Source of the DNA: Streptomyces sp. S.PB5
GTDB taxonomy: Bacteria > Actinomycetota > Actinomycetes > Streptomycetales > Streptomycetaceae
Direction of reading: 5' to 3'
DNA: 64,000 nucleotides
NCBI RefSeq assembly: GCF_030403745.1
Contig: NZ_JAQMWP010000031.1
Span: 25,066-89,065, forward strand
The notes below the pieces were generated by a model. That model did no database searches and was not told the origin of the DNA. It saw nothing but the letters and a program-made list of their open reading frames with translations. The position numbers were made by a program, and so were the translations under genes. This document shows, in pieces, positions 42,319 through 50,629 of this stretch (the first letter of the stretch is position 1; the number at the start of each line of letters is the position of its first letter).

Positions 42319-45300
42319 TCAGGAGGACAGTGCGGCCAGTTCCTCGCCGAGGATGCGGACCGCGGTCGTGATCTGCTCCTCGGTGTGCTCGGAGGTGATG
42401 AAGAACCGCAGCCGGGCGAGGCGTTCCTCGACCGCCGGGTGCAGGATCGGGTTGGCGCTGACGCCGCGGGCGTAGAGGCGGTCGGCGAGGAGCAGTGCCT
42501 TCGCGGAGTCGCCGGTGATGGCGGGCACGACCGGGGTGCCCTCGCTGGTGCCCACGTCGACGCCGGCCTCGGCCGCGAGCCGCAGGAACAGGGCCGCGTT
42601 GTCGTGCAGCCGGGTGACGCGCTCGGGTTCCTCGCGGATCAGCCGGAGGGCGGTGAGAGCGGCGGCTGCGGACGCCGGCGGCAGTCCCGCGCTGAACACG
42701 AAGCCCGGCAGGGTGTACCGGAAGTGCTCGATGAGCTCGTGCCGGCCGGCCACGTAACCTCCGCAGCTGGCGAGGGACTTGGACAGGGTGCCCATCCACA
42801 CGTCCACGTCGTCGGGGTTGACGCCGGAGAACTGGGCCATGCCGCCGCCGGTCTTGCCCATCACACCGATGCTGTGGGCCTCGTCCACCATGAGCAGGGC
42901 GTCGTGCCGCTGCTTGACGGCGATGAGCGCGGGCAGGTCCGCGGTGTCGCCGTCCATGCTGTACACGCCCTCCACCACGATCAGCACCCTGCGGTAGCCG
43001 TCGCGCACATGGCTGAGGATGCGGTCGAGGGCCACCAGGTCGTTGTGCGGGAAGGGCTGGCGGGCGGCGCCGGACTGACGGCACCCCTGGATGATGCTGT
43101 CGTGCGCGAGGGCGTCGTGCAGGATCAGGTCCTCGGGGCCCATCAGGTGCCCGATGACGGTGACGTTGGTGGCGTGCCCGCTGACCAGGCTCACGGCGTC
43201 CTCGGCGCCGACGAGGTCGGCGAGGCCCCGGTCGAGTTCCACGTGCAGCGGACGGTTGCCGGACAGGATGCGGGCGGCGGACACCGAGGAGCCGTAGCGC
43301 TCGACGGCTTCCTGGACGGCCGCGGCGACCGCCGGGTGTCCGGACAGCCCGAGGTAGTTGTAGCTGGAGAAGGAGATCAGCTCGCGGTCGGCCACCCGGG
43401 TGGTGTCGCGGATGGTGCCCTCGTGCGGCAGGAAGTAGGGGTTGACGACGCCGGAGGACTCGATGCTCCGCTTGCGCTCCAGCGAGGCCAGGACCTCGGG
43501 GAACACCCGGACGTCGGCGGCTGCACGGCGGTCCTGGGTGCTGCGGGGCTGTTCGGCGGGTACCGGAGCGACGGCGGTGGGCGCCGGCGCCGGTTCCGCG
43601 ACCGGCGGCGGTGCGGTGGGGTGCGCCGCCGCTGCTGGGCCGAGGCGGTCCCCGAGGGTGGTGATGAGGTCGCCGATCGTGGCGATGCGCATCATCTCGG
43701 CGGCCTTCATCTCCAGCTGCGGCCACCTGCCGCGCAGCCGGGCGGCCAGCTCGACCAGCATGATCGAGTCGAATCCGAGGTCGGTGGCGAAGACGTGCTC
43801 GGGCTGCAGGAAGTCCTCGGGGTAGGCGCTGACCTTGGATATACCGGCGTACACGGCCGCCCGCACCTCTTCGGTCCCGACACCCGCCGGTGATACGGCC
43901 GGTGCGAGGGCGGGGGCCTGCGCCACGTGTCCCGCACGGGCGGCTTCGGGCAGCTGCTCCTGCCGCGGCTCCTGGACGGAGCCGGTGATCGTCGGGACGG
44001 CTGCGTACGGCAGGGGCTTGCCGGCCGGGTCGAAGGACTGCAGCAGGGACACCTGGGCGTGCAGGAACTCGATGAGACCGCTCATCCTCGGCTCTCCGAT
44101 CGGGGTGGTGGCGTGGGGGGAGGGAATGACCGTGCGCAGGCTCGGCTCGGGGGCGCGGGCCACGGACGGTTCGGGTGCGGCCGTCGCGGCCGGGCTGGAG
44201 ATCACCGTGCGGTGCTGGGAGCGGCCGGTGCCGGTACGGACGGTGTACACCGCCGTGTGCAGCGGCGACGGCGGCAGGGACAGCAGCCGGCCCGCGTCGG
44301 CGGGGAACAGCGCGGCCGGGTTCAGCGGCGCCCCGGCCACGGCCAGCCGGCCGAGCGCGGTGAGGAAGGCGCGGCCGTCGTCGGACCGGTTCGTCGTCAG
44401 GGGTACGAGTTCCAGGTCCGCTCCCGCGACGCTGCGCCGGGCCATGCGCAGGAGGGTGTCGCCGCCGTAGATCTGTACGAGGAAGCGGGTGCCGGTCGCG
44501 GCGAGCGACTGCACCGCGTCGGTGAACCGTACGGGGGCGGTGTTGTGACGGGCCCACAGGTCCTTGATGTCCTGGGGTTCCCGGCATTCCCGACCGCTGA
44601 CGCCGGAGATGAAGGTGCATGCGGGCTCGGTCAGCGGCAGGCCCGCGATCGTCTCCGCCATCACCTCGTCGGCGGCCGCGACCAGGGGTGAGTGGAAGGC
44701 GTGCGACACCCGCAGCCGGACGGCGGCCACCCCCTGCGCGGCGCAGTGGGTGCGGAGTGCCTCCACGTTCTCGATGCCGCCGCTGAAGACGAGTTGGCCC
44801 TCGTGGTTGTAGCAGGCGGGCCAGACACCTTCGACGGCCAGGGCGAGGCGTTCGGCCTCGGCGGCGGGGGCCTGGACCGCGAGCATGGCGCCGGTGCCGG
44901 ACGGTACGGCGGCGGCCAGCGCCGCACCCCTGCGCGTCATGAACCTGACAGCATCGGATGCGGTGAACGCCCCGGCCGCGACCGCGGCGGGGAACTCGCC
45001 GACGCTGTGGCCGACCGCGACATCGGGGCGGATGCCGCAGGCGGCGAGCAGTTCGACGGTGGTGGCACCCGTGACGCCCAGGCCGGGCTGGCACATGTCG
45101 GTCACCATCAGGGCCGCCTGCGCGTCGCTGTCGTCGGCGTCGTGCGCCTCCCACAGCAGTCCGGGCAGCGTGCCGGGCACCGTGTCGGACTCCTCAGCGG
45201 TCACAGCGGCCAGCTCGGCCGCGCGGTGGGCGGACGAGGGGAACCGCCGGACCAGGTCCGCCAGCATGCCGGGCCGCTGCGAGCCCTGCCCGGGGAAGGC

Positions 45301-47010
45301 GAAGGCGATCCGGCGCTCATGCTCCGGCAACGGCTTCGCCGCCGCGTGGATGCCGGGGGCCAGTTCCCCGACGGCGCCGTCCGCCAGTCGCTGTGCGGCG
45401 AGCTGGAGCCGGTCGAGGAGTTCCTCCCGGGTGGCGGCGGCGAACGCGAGGCGGGCGGTGAGCAGATCGCGCAGGGCCAGGGTGTGGGCCACCTCGGCGG
45501 GCGTGGCGTCCGGGTCCGCTGCGACCGATGCGCGGATGTCCTGCGCGTGCCGGGCCAGATCCGCCACGGATCCCGCGGACAGCAGGAACAGCCAGGGCTC
45601 GTCGGGGAGTTGACCGTCGGCCGGATCCGGCTCGGCAGCCGGAGCGCCTTCCAGGACCGCGTGCACGTTGGTGCCGCCGAAACCGAAGGAGCTGACGCCC
45701 GCCCGACGCACGCCCTCGTGCGGCCACTGCTGCGCGGCAGTGGTCACGCGCAGCCCCGCGACCTCCAGGTCCAGGGCACCGTTGACCTGCATCTCCGCGG
45801 GCTGCGGCGGTACGACACCGTGGTGCACAGCGAGCGCGGCCTTCACCAGCCCTGCCGCCCCGGCCGCGGACAGGGTGTGCCCGATCAGCGCCTTGGAGGA
45901 GGAGACATAGCACGGTTGGGTCGAGCCGGACTCCGAGCGCAGCAGCCCGATGGCCTCGATCTCGGTCCGGTCGCCGACCGGCGTGCCCGTGCCGTGGGCC
46001 TCCAGCAGGTCGATCTGCCCGGGGTCGATCCCGGCGTCACGGTAGGCGGCGCGCAGCGCGGCGAGCTGGCCCTGCGCCTGCGGTGTCATCGGGCCGCCGC
46101 CCCGGCCGTCGTTGGCGGAGCCGACCCCGCTGACCACGGCGTAGATGCGGTCCCCGGCCGCGACGGCGTCCTCCACCGGACGCAGCACCAGGATGGCGCC
46201 CCCCTCGCCGAGCACGAATCCGTCGGCGCGCTCGTCGAACGGTCGGCACACCCCGTGCCGGGACAGTGCGCCGGACCGGGCGAAGCCGACCAGGGCCGTC
46301 GGGGACAGGCCGATGTACACGCCTCCCACGAGGGCGATGGAACAGGCGCCCGAGCGCAGGCTGCGCACCGCCGCGTCCAGGGCCACGAGCGCCGAGGAGC
46401 AGGCCGCGTCCAGCGAGATGGAGGGACCGCCGAGGTCGAGGACCTCGCTGACGGTACAGGGAACCATGTTCGCCAGAGCCCCGGGGATGGTGAAGGAGTT
46501 CATGGGCATCAGCGACGAGTCGGTCGCCTCGTGCAGCCGGTCCAGCAACTCCGGGTCGCTCTGCCCGTCATGGAAGGATCCGTCCGCCAGCAGGTTCGCG
46601 GTGATGCGGGAGACGCTGATGTCCCGGTGATCGAGCGAGGTCACCCCGGCGAAGACGCCGGTGCGGGACCGGTCGAAGCCGGTGCGCTCCCAGCCGGCGT
46701 CCTGGAGCGCCTCGCGCGCCAGGTCCACGAACAGCTTGGCCTGCGGGTCCATCGTGCGGGCCCGGCGTGGCGGGATCCCATAGTGGGCGGGGGCGAAGCG
46801 ATCGACCTCGGGCAGGAACGCTACCTGGTCGGTGTAGACGCCGTGCGGCTCCCTGAAATCGCCCGGCCGATAGTAGGCGGAATGGTCCCAGCGACTCGCG
46901 GGGACCGCCGAGAACTGCGACTCGGCATTTACCAGCATTCTCCAGAACTCGCCGATATCGGCGGCCCCGGGAAATCGGCACGACATGCCGACGATAGCCA
47001 TATCAGCCAC
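42319..47010 (-). CDS. KS-AT-ACP polyketide synthase fused to an alpha-oxoamine synthase (AONS-like) domain
   Basis: A 1563-residue megasynthase. The KS (about 1-430) has the C-H-H triad: Cys204 in LDAACSSAL, His339 in EAHGTGT, His378 in SKALIGHTL. The AT (about 565-900) has Ser669 in GHSVGE and HAFH at 770-773, the malonyl-CoA signature. The ACP (about 1045-1122) has Ser1082 in LGFDSI. The C-terminal PLP domain (about 1170-1563) belongs to the 8-amino-7-oxononanoate/5-aminolevulinate synthase family, with Asp1376 and His1379 in MVDEAHSIGVMG and the PLP Lys1411 in GTLSKSLASCGG. There are no ketoreductase or dehydratase domains. I infer one malonyl extension, then decarboxylative condensation of the ACP-bound chain with an amino acid to give an amino ketone. 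The GTG at 47010 follows GAGG; an ATG lies at 47001. Confidence 0.92.
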   Translation of the reverse strand: MADMAIVGMSCRFPGAADIGEFWRMLVNAESQFSAVPASRWDHSAYYRPGDFREPHGVYTDQVAFLPEVDRFAPAHYGIPPRRARTMDPQAKLFVDLAREALQDAGWERTGFDRSRTGVFAGVTSLDHRDISVSRITANLLADGSFHDGQSDPELLDRLHEATDSSLMPMNSFTIPGALANMVPCTVSEVLDLGGPSISLDAACSSALVALDAAVRSLRSGACSIALVGGVYIGLSPTALVGFARSGALSRHGVCRPFDERADGFVLGEGGAILVLRPVEDAVAAGDRIYAVVSGVGSANDGRGGGPMTPQAQGQLAALRAAYRDAGIDPGQIDLLEAHGTGTPVGDRTEIEAIGLLRSESGSTQPCYVSSSKALIGHTLSAAGAAGLVKAALAVHHGVVPPQPAEMQVNGALDLEVAGLRVTTAAQQWPHEGVRRAGVSSFGFGGTNVHAVLEGAPAAEPDPADGQLPDEPWLFLLSAGSVADLARHAQDIRASVAADPDATPAEVAHTLALRDLLTARLAFAAATREELLDRLQLAAQRLADGAVGELAPGIHAAAKPLPEHERRIAFAFPGQGSQRPGMLADLVRRFPSSAHRAAELAAVTAEESDTVPGTLPGLLWEAHDADDSDAQAALMVTDMCQPGLGVTGATTVELLAACGIRPDVAVGHSVGEFPAAVAAGAFTASDAVRFMTRRGAALAAAVPSGTGAMLAVQAPAAEAERLALAVEGVWPACYNHEGQLVFSGGIENVEALRTHCAAQGVAAVRLRVSHAFHSPLVAAADEVMAETIAGLPLTEPACTFISGVSGRECREPQDIKDLWARHNTAPVRFTDAVQSLAATGTRFLVQIYGGDTLLRMARRSVAGADLELVPLTTNRSDDGRAFLTALGRLAVAGAPLNPAALFPADAGRLLSLPPSPLHTAVYTVRTGTGRSQHRTVISSPAATAAPEPSVARAPEPSLRTVIPSPHATTPIGEPRMSGLIEFLHAQVSLLQSFDPAGKPLPYAAVPTITGSVQEPRQEQLPEAARAGHVAQAPALAPAVSPAGVGTEEVRAAVYAGISKVSAYPEDFLQPEHVFATDLGFDSIMLVELAARLRGRWPQLEMKAAEMMRIATIGDLITTLGDRLGPAAAAHPTAPPPVAEPAPAPTAVAPVPAEQPRSTQDRRAAADVRVFPEVLASLERKRSIESSGVVNPYFLPHEGTIRDTTRVADRELISFSSYNYLGLSGHPAVAAAVQEAVERYGSSVSAARILSGNRPLHVELDRGLADLVGAEDAVSLVSGHATNVTVIGHLMGPEDLILHDALAHDSIIQGCRQSGAARQPFPHNDLVALDRILSHVRDGYRRVLIVVEGVYSMDGDTADLPALIAVKQRHDALLMVDEAHSIGVMGKTGGGMAQFSGVNPDDVDVWMGTLSKSLASCGGYVAGRHELIEHFRYTLPGFVFSAGLPPASAAAALTALRLIREEPERVTRLHDNAALFLRLAAEAGVDVGTSEGTPVVPAITGDSAKALLLADRLYARGVSANPILHPAVEERLARLRFFITSEHTEEQITTAVRILGEELAALSS

Positions 47011-47370
47011 GAACGCTACCTCGATCCGACATCGATTGCGAAAATGGCTCGACGCCAGGAGATGAAGGCGGCGGTAAAAGTATGTGTGTCCGCCACTGAC
47101 GTCGACAACGGAGAGCTTGACCGCGACTGCGGAGCGTACGCAAGCGACCTTCTCAACCAGTGGAAGAAAACCTGTGAACGGCTTGTGGAGAGCATGACGA
47201 AACCTGGAGATTCGATTGACCTGACGCTTTCCGGTCAGTGAGAATGCAGGTTTTGAAGAGACGAACAGAACGCGAAATCGCCCCTTCATGCCGCCGCCCG
47301 GTCCCCTCGCGAGGACACGCGAGCGAACCGGGCGCGCGAACAAGCGTCGCCGACCGGGCGGCCGTCTGCG
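47011..47370. other. 360-bp leader/promoter region upstream of the PKS operon
   Basis: This gap between the TetR gene and the PKS gene is AT-richer than the flanking genes. It holds a nested inverted repeat: AAACCTG (47200-47206) with CAGGTTT (47247-47253), enclosing TGACC (47217-47221) with GGTCA (47233-47237). The PKS promoter should be here. No reading frame within it is supported. Confidence 0.5.
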
Positions 47371-48096
47371 TCAGGCCTGTGCGCTGCTCCCCGCGGGACG
47401 CAGGCCCACCTGCTGGGCGAGGGCGACGACCGCCTTCCCGAAGAGGGTGTCGCGGTCGTCGATGACCCCGTTGAACTGCCCGAAGACCTCGAAGCTGATC
47501 AGACCGAAGAGCTGCGCCCAGGCGGCGGCCAGGCGGGGCGCGACCGACCCCGGGAGGGTGCGGTCGGGCTGCTCCATCAGCAGGCGGATCTCCTCGGCGA
47601 CGACCGAGTCACAGTCCGCCGCTGCGAGGTCCGACTCGGCGAGGGCGCCGGCATCATGGGCCGTCTCCGCCACCGCGAGCAGGACCAGCGCGACCCGGGA
47701 CGCCGGGACCACGGTGTCCTGCGGGGCGGCGTAGCCGGGCACGGGTGAACCGTAGATCAGCGCGTACTCGTGCGGATGCTCGAGCGCCCAGGCGCGCACG
47801 GCACGGCAGACATCCCTCCAGGCCTGCAGCGGGTCGGCGTTGCCCGCGGCGGCGAAGGCGCCCTCGGCGGCCTGCCCGAGGGCGTCGTAGGCATCGACGA
47901 TGAGCGCCGTGAGCAGGTCGTCCCGGCTGGGGAAGTAGCGATAAAGCGCCGACGAGACCATGCCCAGTTCGCGGGCCACGGCGCGCAGCGACAGGCGCGC
48001 CGCACCCTCGGCGGCGAGCTGCCTGCGGGCCTCGCCTTTGATCGCGGCGGCGACCTCGGCGCGGACTCTCTCCTTGGCTCCTTGGATGACATCCAT
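47371..48096 (-). CDS. TetR family transcriptional regulator
   Basis: A 241-residue repressor. The N-terminal helix-turn-helix (about residues 8-65) has LSLRAVARELGMVSSALYRY and FPSRDDLLTALIVDAYDALG. The C-terminal region (TetR_C_33-like, about 85-235) binds an unknown ligand. The ATG at 48096 is followed by the expected MDVIQGAKERV start. It is divergent from the MMPL exporter at 48368, and four or five copies of a palindromic operator lie between them. It therefore most likely represses the exporter and itself, and perhaps the PKS promoter on its other side. Confidence 0.92.
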   Translation of the reverse strand: MDVIQGAKERVRAEVAAAIKGEARRQLAAEGAARLSLRAVARELGMVSSALYRYFPSRDDLLTALIVDAYDALGQAAEGAFAAAGNADPLQAWRDVCRAVRAWALEHPHEYALIYGSPVPGYAAPQDTVVPASRVALVLLAVAETAHDAGALAESDLAAADCDSVVAEEIRLLMEQPDRTLPGSVAPRLAAAWAQLFGLISFEVFGQFNGVIDDRDTLFGKAVVALAQQVGLRPAGSSAQA

Positions 48097-48117
48097 GACG
48101 ACAGTCTGCCACTGCCG

Positions 48118-48233
48118 AGAGCACTGTCCAAGTATCAGAGCACTGCTCTCCAGTTGAGAGCAGTGCTCTTGCGCTGAAGCGGTGCTCGCTGTAAAACTAC
48201 ATCCGGCAAGAGCACCGCTCTCAAACCAGAGCA
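48118..48233. promoter_or_regulatory. Cluster of TetR operator palindromes AGAGCA-N-TGCTCT
   Basis: Two perfect 6-1-6 palindromes occur at 48137-48149 (AGAGCACTGCTCT) and 48157-48169 (AGAGCAGTGCTCT), exactly 20 bp apart centre to centre. A third with one mismatch is at 48209-48221 (AGAGCACCGCTCT), and half sites AGAGCA are at 48118-48123 and 48228-48233. They fill the region between the divergent TetR and MMPL genes and are almost certainly the TetR binding sites. Confidence 0.85.
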
Positions 48234-48367
48234 CGTGTCACGTTTGTGTTTGCCCAGGTCAGCGGCTGCACTGTCCCGCCCCGCACCACCGCTCTCCCCG
48301 TTCCACCCATCCAGCCCCGGCCGACCGCTGGCAGGCCCGTGGGCACAGCTGAAGAAAGGACCTCAGC

Positions 48368-50629
48368 GTGATGGTCACTTCGGTGCCGTCCGGGAGCGAC
48401 CGAAAGAAACGTCGCGGCCCCTGGTTCACCCTTCTCGCCGGACTCCTCCTCCTACTGGTCGCCGGCGCCGCGACCTCCGGGGTGCTGGACCGTCTCAAGT
48501 CGGGCGGGTTCGACGACCCCGCCTCCGACTCCGTGGCCGCCGCCGAGGCGCTGGAACGCTCGTTCCCCGGCAGCCAGCCCAACCTCGTCATCCTGGTGAA
48601 GGACGCCAAGGGCGGACCCGGCAGCGCCGCGGCCCGCACCGAGGCCGAAACCATCGACAAAACGGTCTCCGGCACCGCCGGCACCAGGGTCGTCGCCTCC
48701 TACTTCGACAGCGGCGACAAGAGCCTGCGCTCCGGGAACGCGGCTTTGATCCTCGTCCGGGTCGACGGCGACGAGAACGAGAGCATGCGAACCGCCGACA
48801 CGCTGCACGAGAAGCTGTCGGACCCGGACGGTGCCGTCTCGGTCTCCTTCGGCGGCATCACCGCCATCAACAACGACATGAACAAGCAGGTCGAGAAGGA
48901 CATCATCGCGGCGGAAAGCATCGCCATCCCGATCACCCTGCTGCTGCTCGTGATCGTCTTCCGCGGTCTGATCGCCGCCCTGCTGCCGATGCTCCTGGCC
49001 GTCCTCACCATCGTCGGAGCGCTCGCGGCCGTCAACGTCGCCGCGCAGTTCACCGACGTGTCCGTGTTCGCCGTCAACCTGATCACCGCGCTGGGACTGG
49101 GTCTCTCCGTCGACTACAGCCTGCTGATCGTCACGCGCTACCGGGAGGAACGCGAGGCCGGCCGCGACAACGCCGACGCCCTGCGCGTCACCCGCGCGAC
49201 CGCCGGGCGCACCGTGGCCGTCAGTGGTGCCGTGGTCGGTGCCGCCCTCGCTACGCTCCTGGTCTTCGACCAGTACTTCCTGCGCTCCTTCGCGCTGGCG
49301 GGCATCGCCGTGGTGCTGTGGGCCGTCCTCGGCTCGCTGTACCTGCTGCCGGCGTCCCTGGTCGTGCTCGGCGACCGGATCGACGCCCTCGGCCGCCGCC
49401 GGCGCACTCGGCGTGCCCCGGCCGCCGAGACCTTCTGGGGCCGGATGGCCGGCCTCGCTTTCCGGCGCCCCGCCCTGCTCGCCACCCCCGTGATCGCCCT
49501 GCTGCTGTTCATGGCGGTGCCCTTCGCCGGCGCCCAGTTCGGTGTACCGGACGAGCGGGTGCTGCCCACGGACACCGAGAGCCGCATGGTGACGGAGGCC
49601 GTGCGCGACGACTTCGGCGTCGGCGACGACCGCGCGCTGAACGTGGTCTCCGAGCAGTGGAAGGGGACCGACGCCGATCTCGCACGCTACTCCGCGGACC
49701 TCTCCGAGACCGACGCGGTCACCAGGGTCGTCAGCGCCGCCGGGGTGTTCCGCGACGGCTCCCGTCTGACCCCGCTGGACCCGCGCACGGCCGCTGCCTT
49801 CCGGGACGGTGACGCGGTCCGCCTCCAGGTGCAGACGGACGTGGTCCCGTACTCCGACCAGGGCGGTGACCTGGCCCGCGCCGTCCGTGCGGTCGATCCG
49901 CCCGCCGGCAGCGAGGTCCTGGTCGGCGGTCAGGCGGCCCAGCTGGTCGACATCACCCACTCCATCGCCGGCAAGCTGCCCCTGGCCATGGTCCTGATCA
50001 GCGTCCTGAGCCTGCTGTTCCTGTTCCTGCTGACGGGCAGTGTGCTGATGCCCCTCAAGGCGCTGCTGTTCAACGGCCTGAGCCTCGTCGGCATCCTCGG
50101 CGTCGCGGTCTGGGTCTTCGTCGACGGCCACCTCTCCGGCCTGCTCGGCTTCACCCCGTCGCCGCTCGCCGTGTCGATGCCGGTCCTGGTGTTCTGCATC
50201 GCTTTCGGCCTGTCCATGGACTACGAGGTCTTCCTCGTCGCCCGCATCAAGGAACGCTACGACCGCACCGGCCAGCTGGAGAGTTCCGTACGGGAGGGAC
50301 TCGGCGCCAGCGGCCCCGTCATCACCGCCGCCGCAGCCATCCTCGCGGTGTCCTTCTTCGCCATGCTCACCTCGGGCGTCTCCCTGATCAAGATGTACGG
50401 CATGGCCACCGGCCTCGCCATCGTGCTCGACGCGGTCCTGGTGCGAGGGGTGCTGGTGCCGGCCTTCATGCGGGCCGTCGGCCCCTACAACTGGTGGGCC
50501 CCGGCCCCTCTCAAGGCACTCCACCGCCGGTTCGGCATCAAGGAATCCGCCGAGGTGGAGCCCGCACCGGCAGCGCCCCAGCACCTCACTTCCGCCACCG
50601 AGCCCCAGACGACGGGATCACGGCCGTGA
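48368..50629 (+). CDS. MMPL family exporter (RND superfamily)
   Basis: A 753-residue membrane protein with two RND-like halves, each with an N-terminal helix, an extracellular domain (about residues 45-185 and 395-555) and a group of five or six helices. Visible features are ITALGLGLSVDYSLLIVTRY in the first half and FGLSMDYEVFLVARIKERYD in the second, the two SxDY motifs for proton coupling. MMPL proteins export lipids, polyketides or antibiotics. The GTG at 48368 follows AAAGGA with 7 bp spacing; ATG 48371 is possible. It is controlled by the divergent TetR and may export the product of the neighbouring PKS operon. Confidence 0.92.
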   Translation: MMVTSVPSGSDRKKRRGPWFTLLAGLLLLLVAGAATSGVLDRLKSGGFDDPASDSVAAAEALERSFPGSQPNLVILVKDAKGGPGSAAARTEAETIDKTVSGTAGTRVVASYFDSGDKSLRSGNAALILVRVDGDENESMRTADTLHEKLSDPDGAVSVSFGGITAINNDMNKQVEKDIIAAESIAIPITLLLLVIVFRGLIAALLPMLLAVLTIVGALAAVNVAAQFTDVSVFAVNLITALGLGLSVDYSLLIVTRYREEREAGRDNADALRVTRATAGRTVAVSGAVVGAALATLLVFDQYFLRSFALAGIAVVLWAVLGSLYLLPASLVVLGDRIDALGRRRRTRRAPAAETFWGRMAGLAFRRPALLATPVIALLLFMAVPFAGAQFGVPDERVLPTDTESRMVTEAVRDDFGVGDDRALNVVSEQWKGTDADLARYSADLSETDAVTRVVSAAGVFRDGSRLTPLDPRTAAAFRDGDAVRLQVQTDVVPYSDQGGDLARAVRAVDPPAGSEVLVGGQAAQLVDITHSIAGKLPLAMVLISVLSLLFLFLLTGSVLMPLKALLFNGLSLVGILGVAVWVFVDGHLSGLLGFTPSPLAVSMPVLVFCIAFGLSMDYEVFLVARIKERYDRTGQLESSVREGLGASGPVITAAAAILAVSFFAMLTSGVSLIKMYGMATGLAIVLDAVLVRGVLVPAFMRAVGPYNWWAPAPLKALHRRFGIKESAEVEPAPAAPQHLTSATEPQTTGSRP

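Noticed and set aside
39886..43893. A very long open frame of about 1335 codons on the plus strand
   Set aside because: It lies opposite the acyl-CoA-dehydrogenase-like, Gfo/Idh/MocA and PKS genes, has no recognisable domain and is a GC-bias shadow of the minus-strand genes.
41072..45154. A 1360-codon minus-strand frame overlapping PKS and oxidoreductase genes
   Set aside because: Extremely Arg/Pro/His-rich translation in a shifted frame; the real PKS and oxidoreductase frames carry all motifs.
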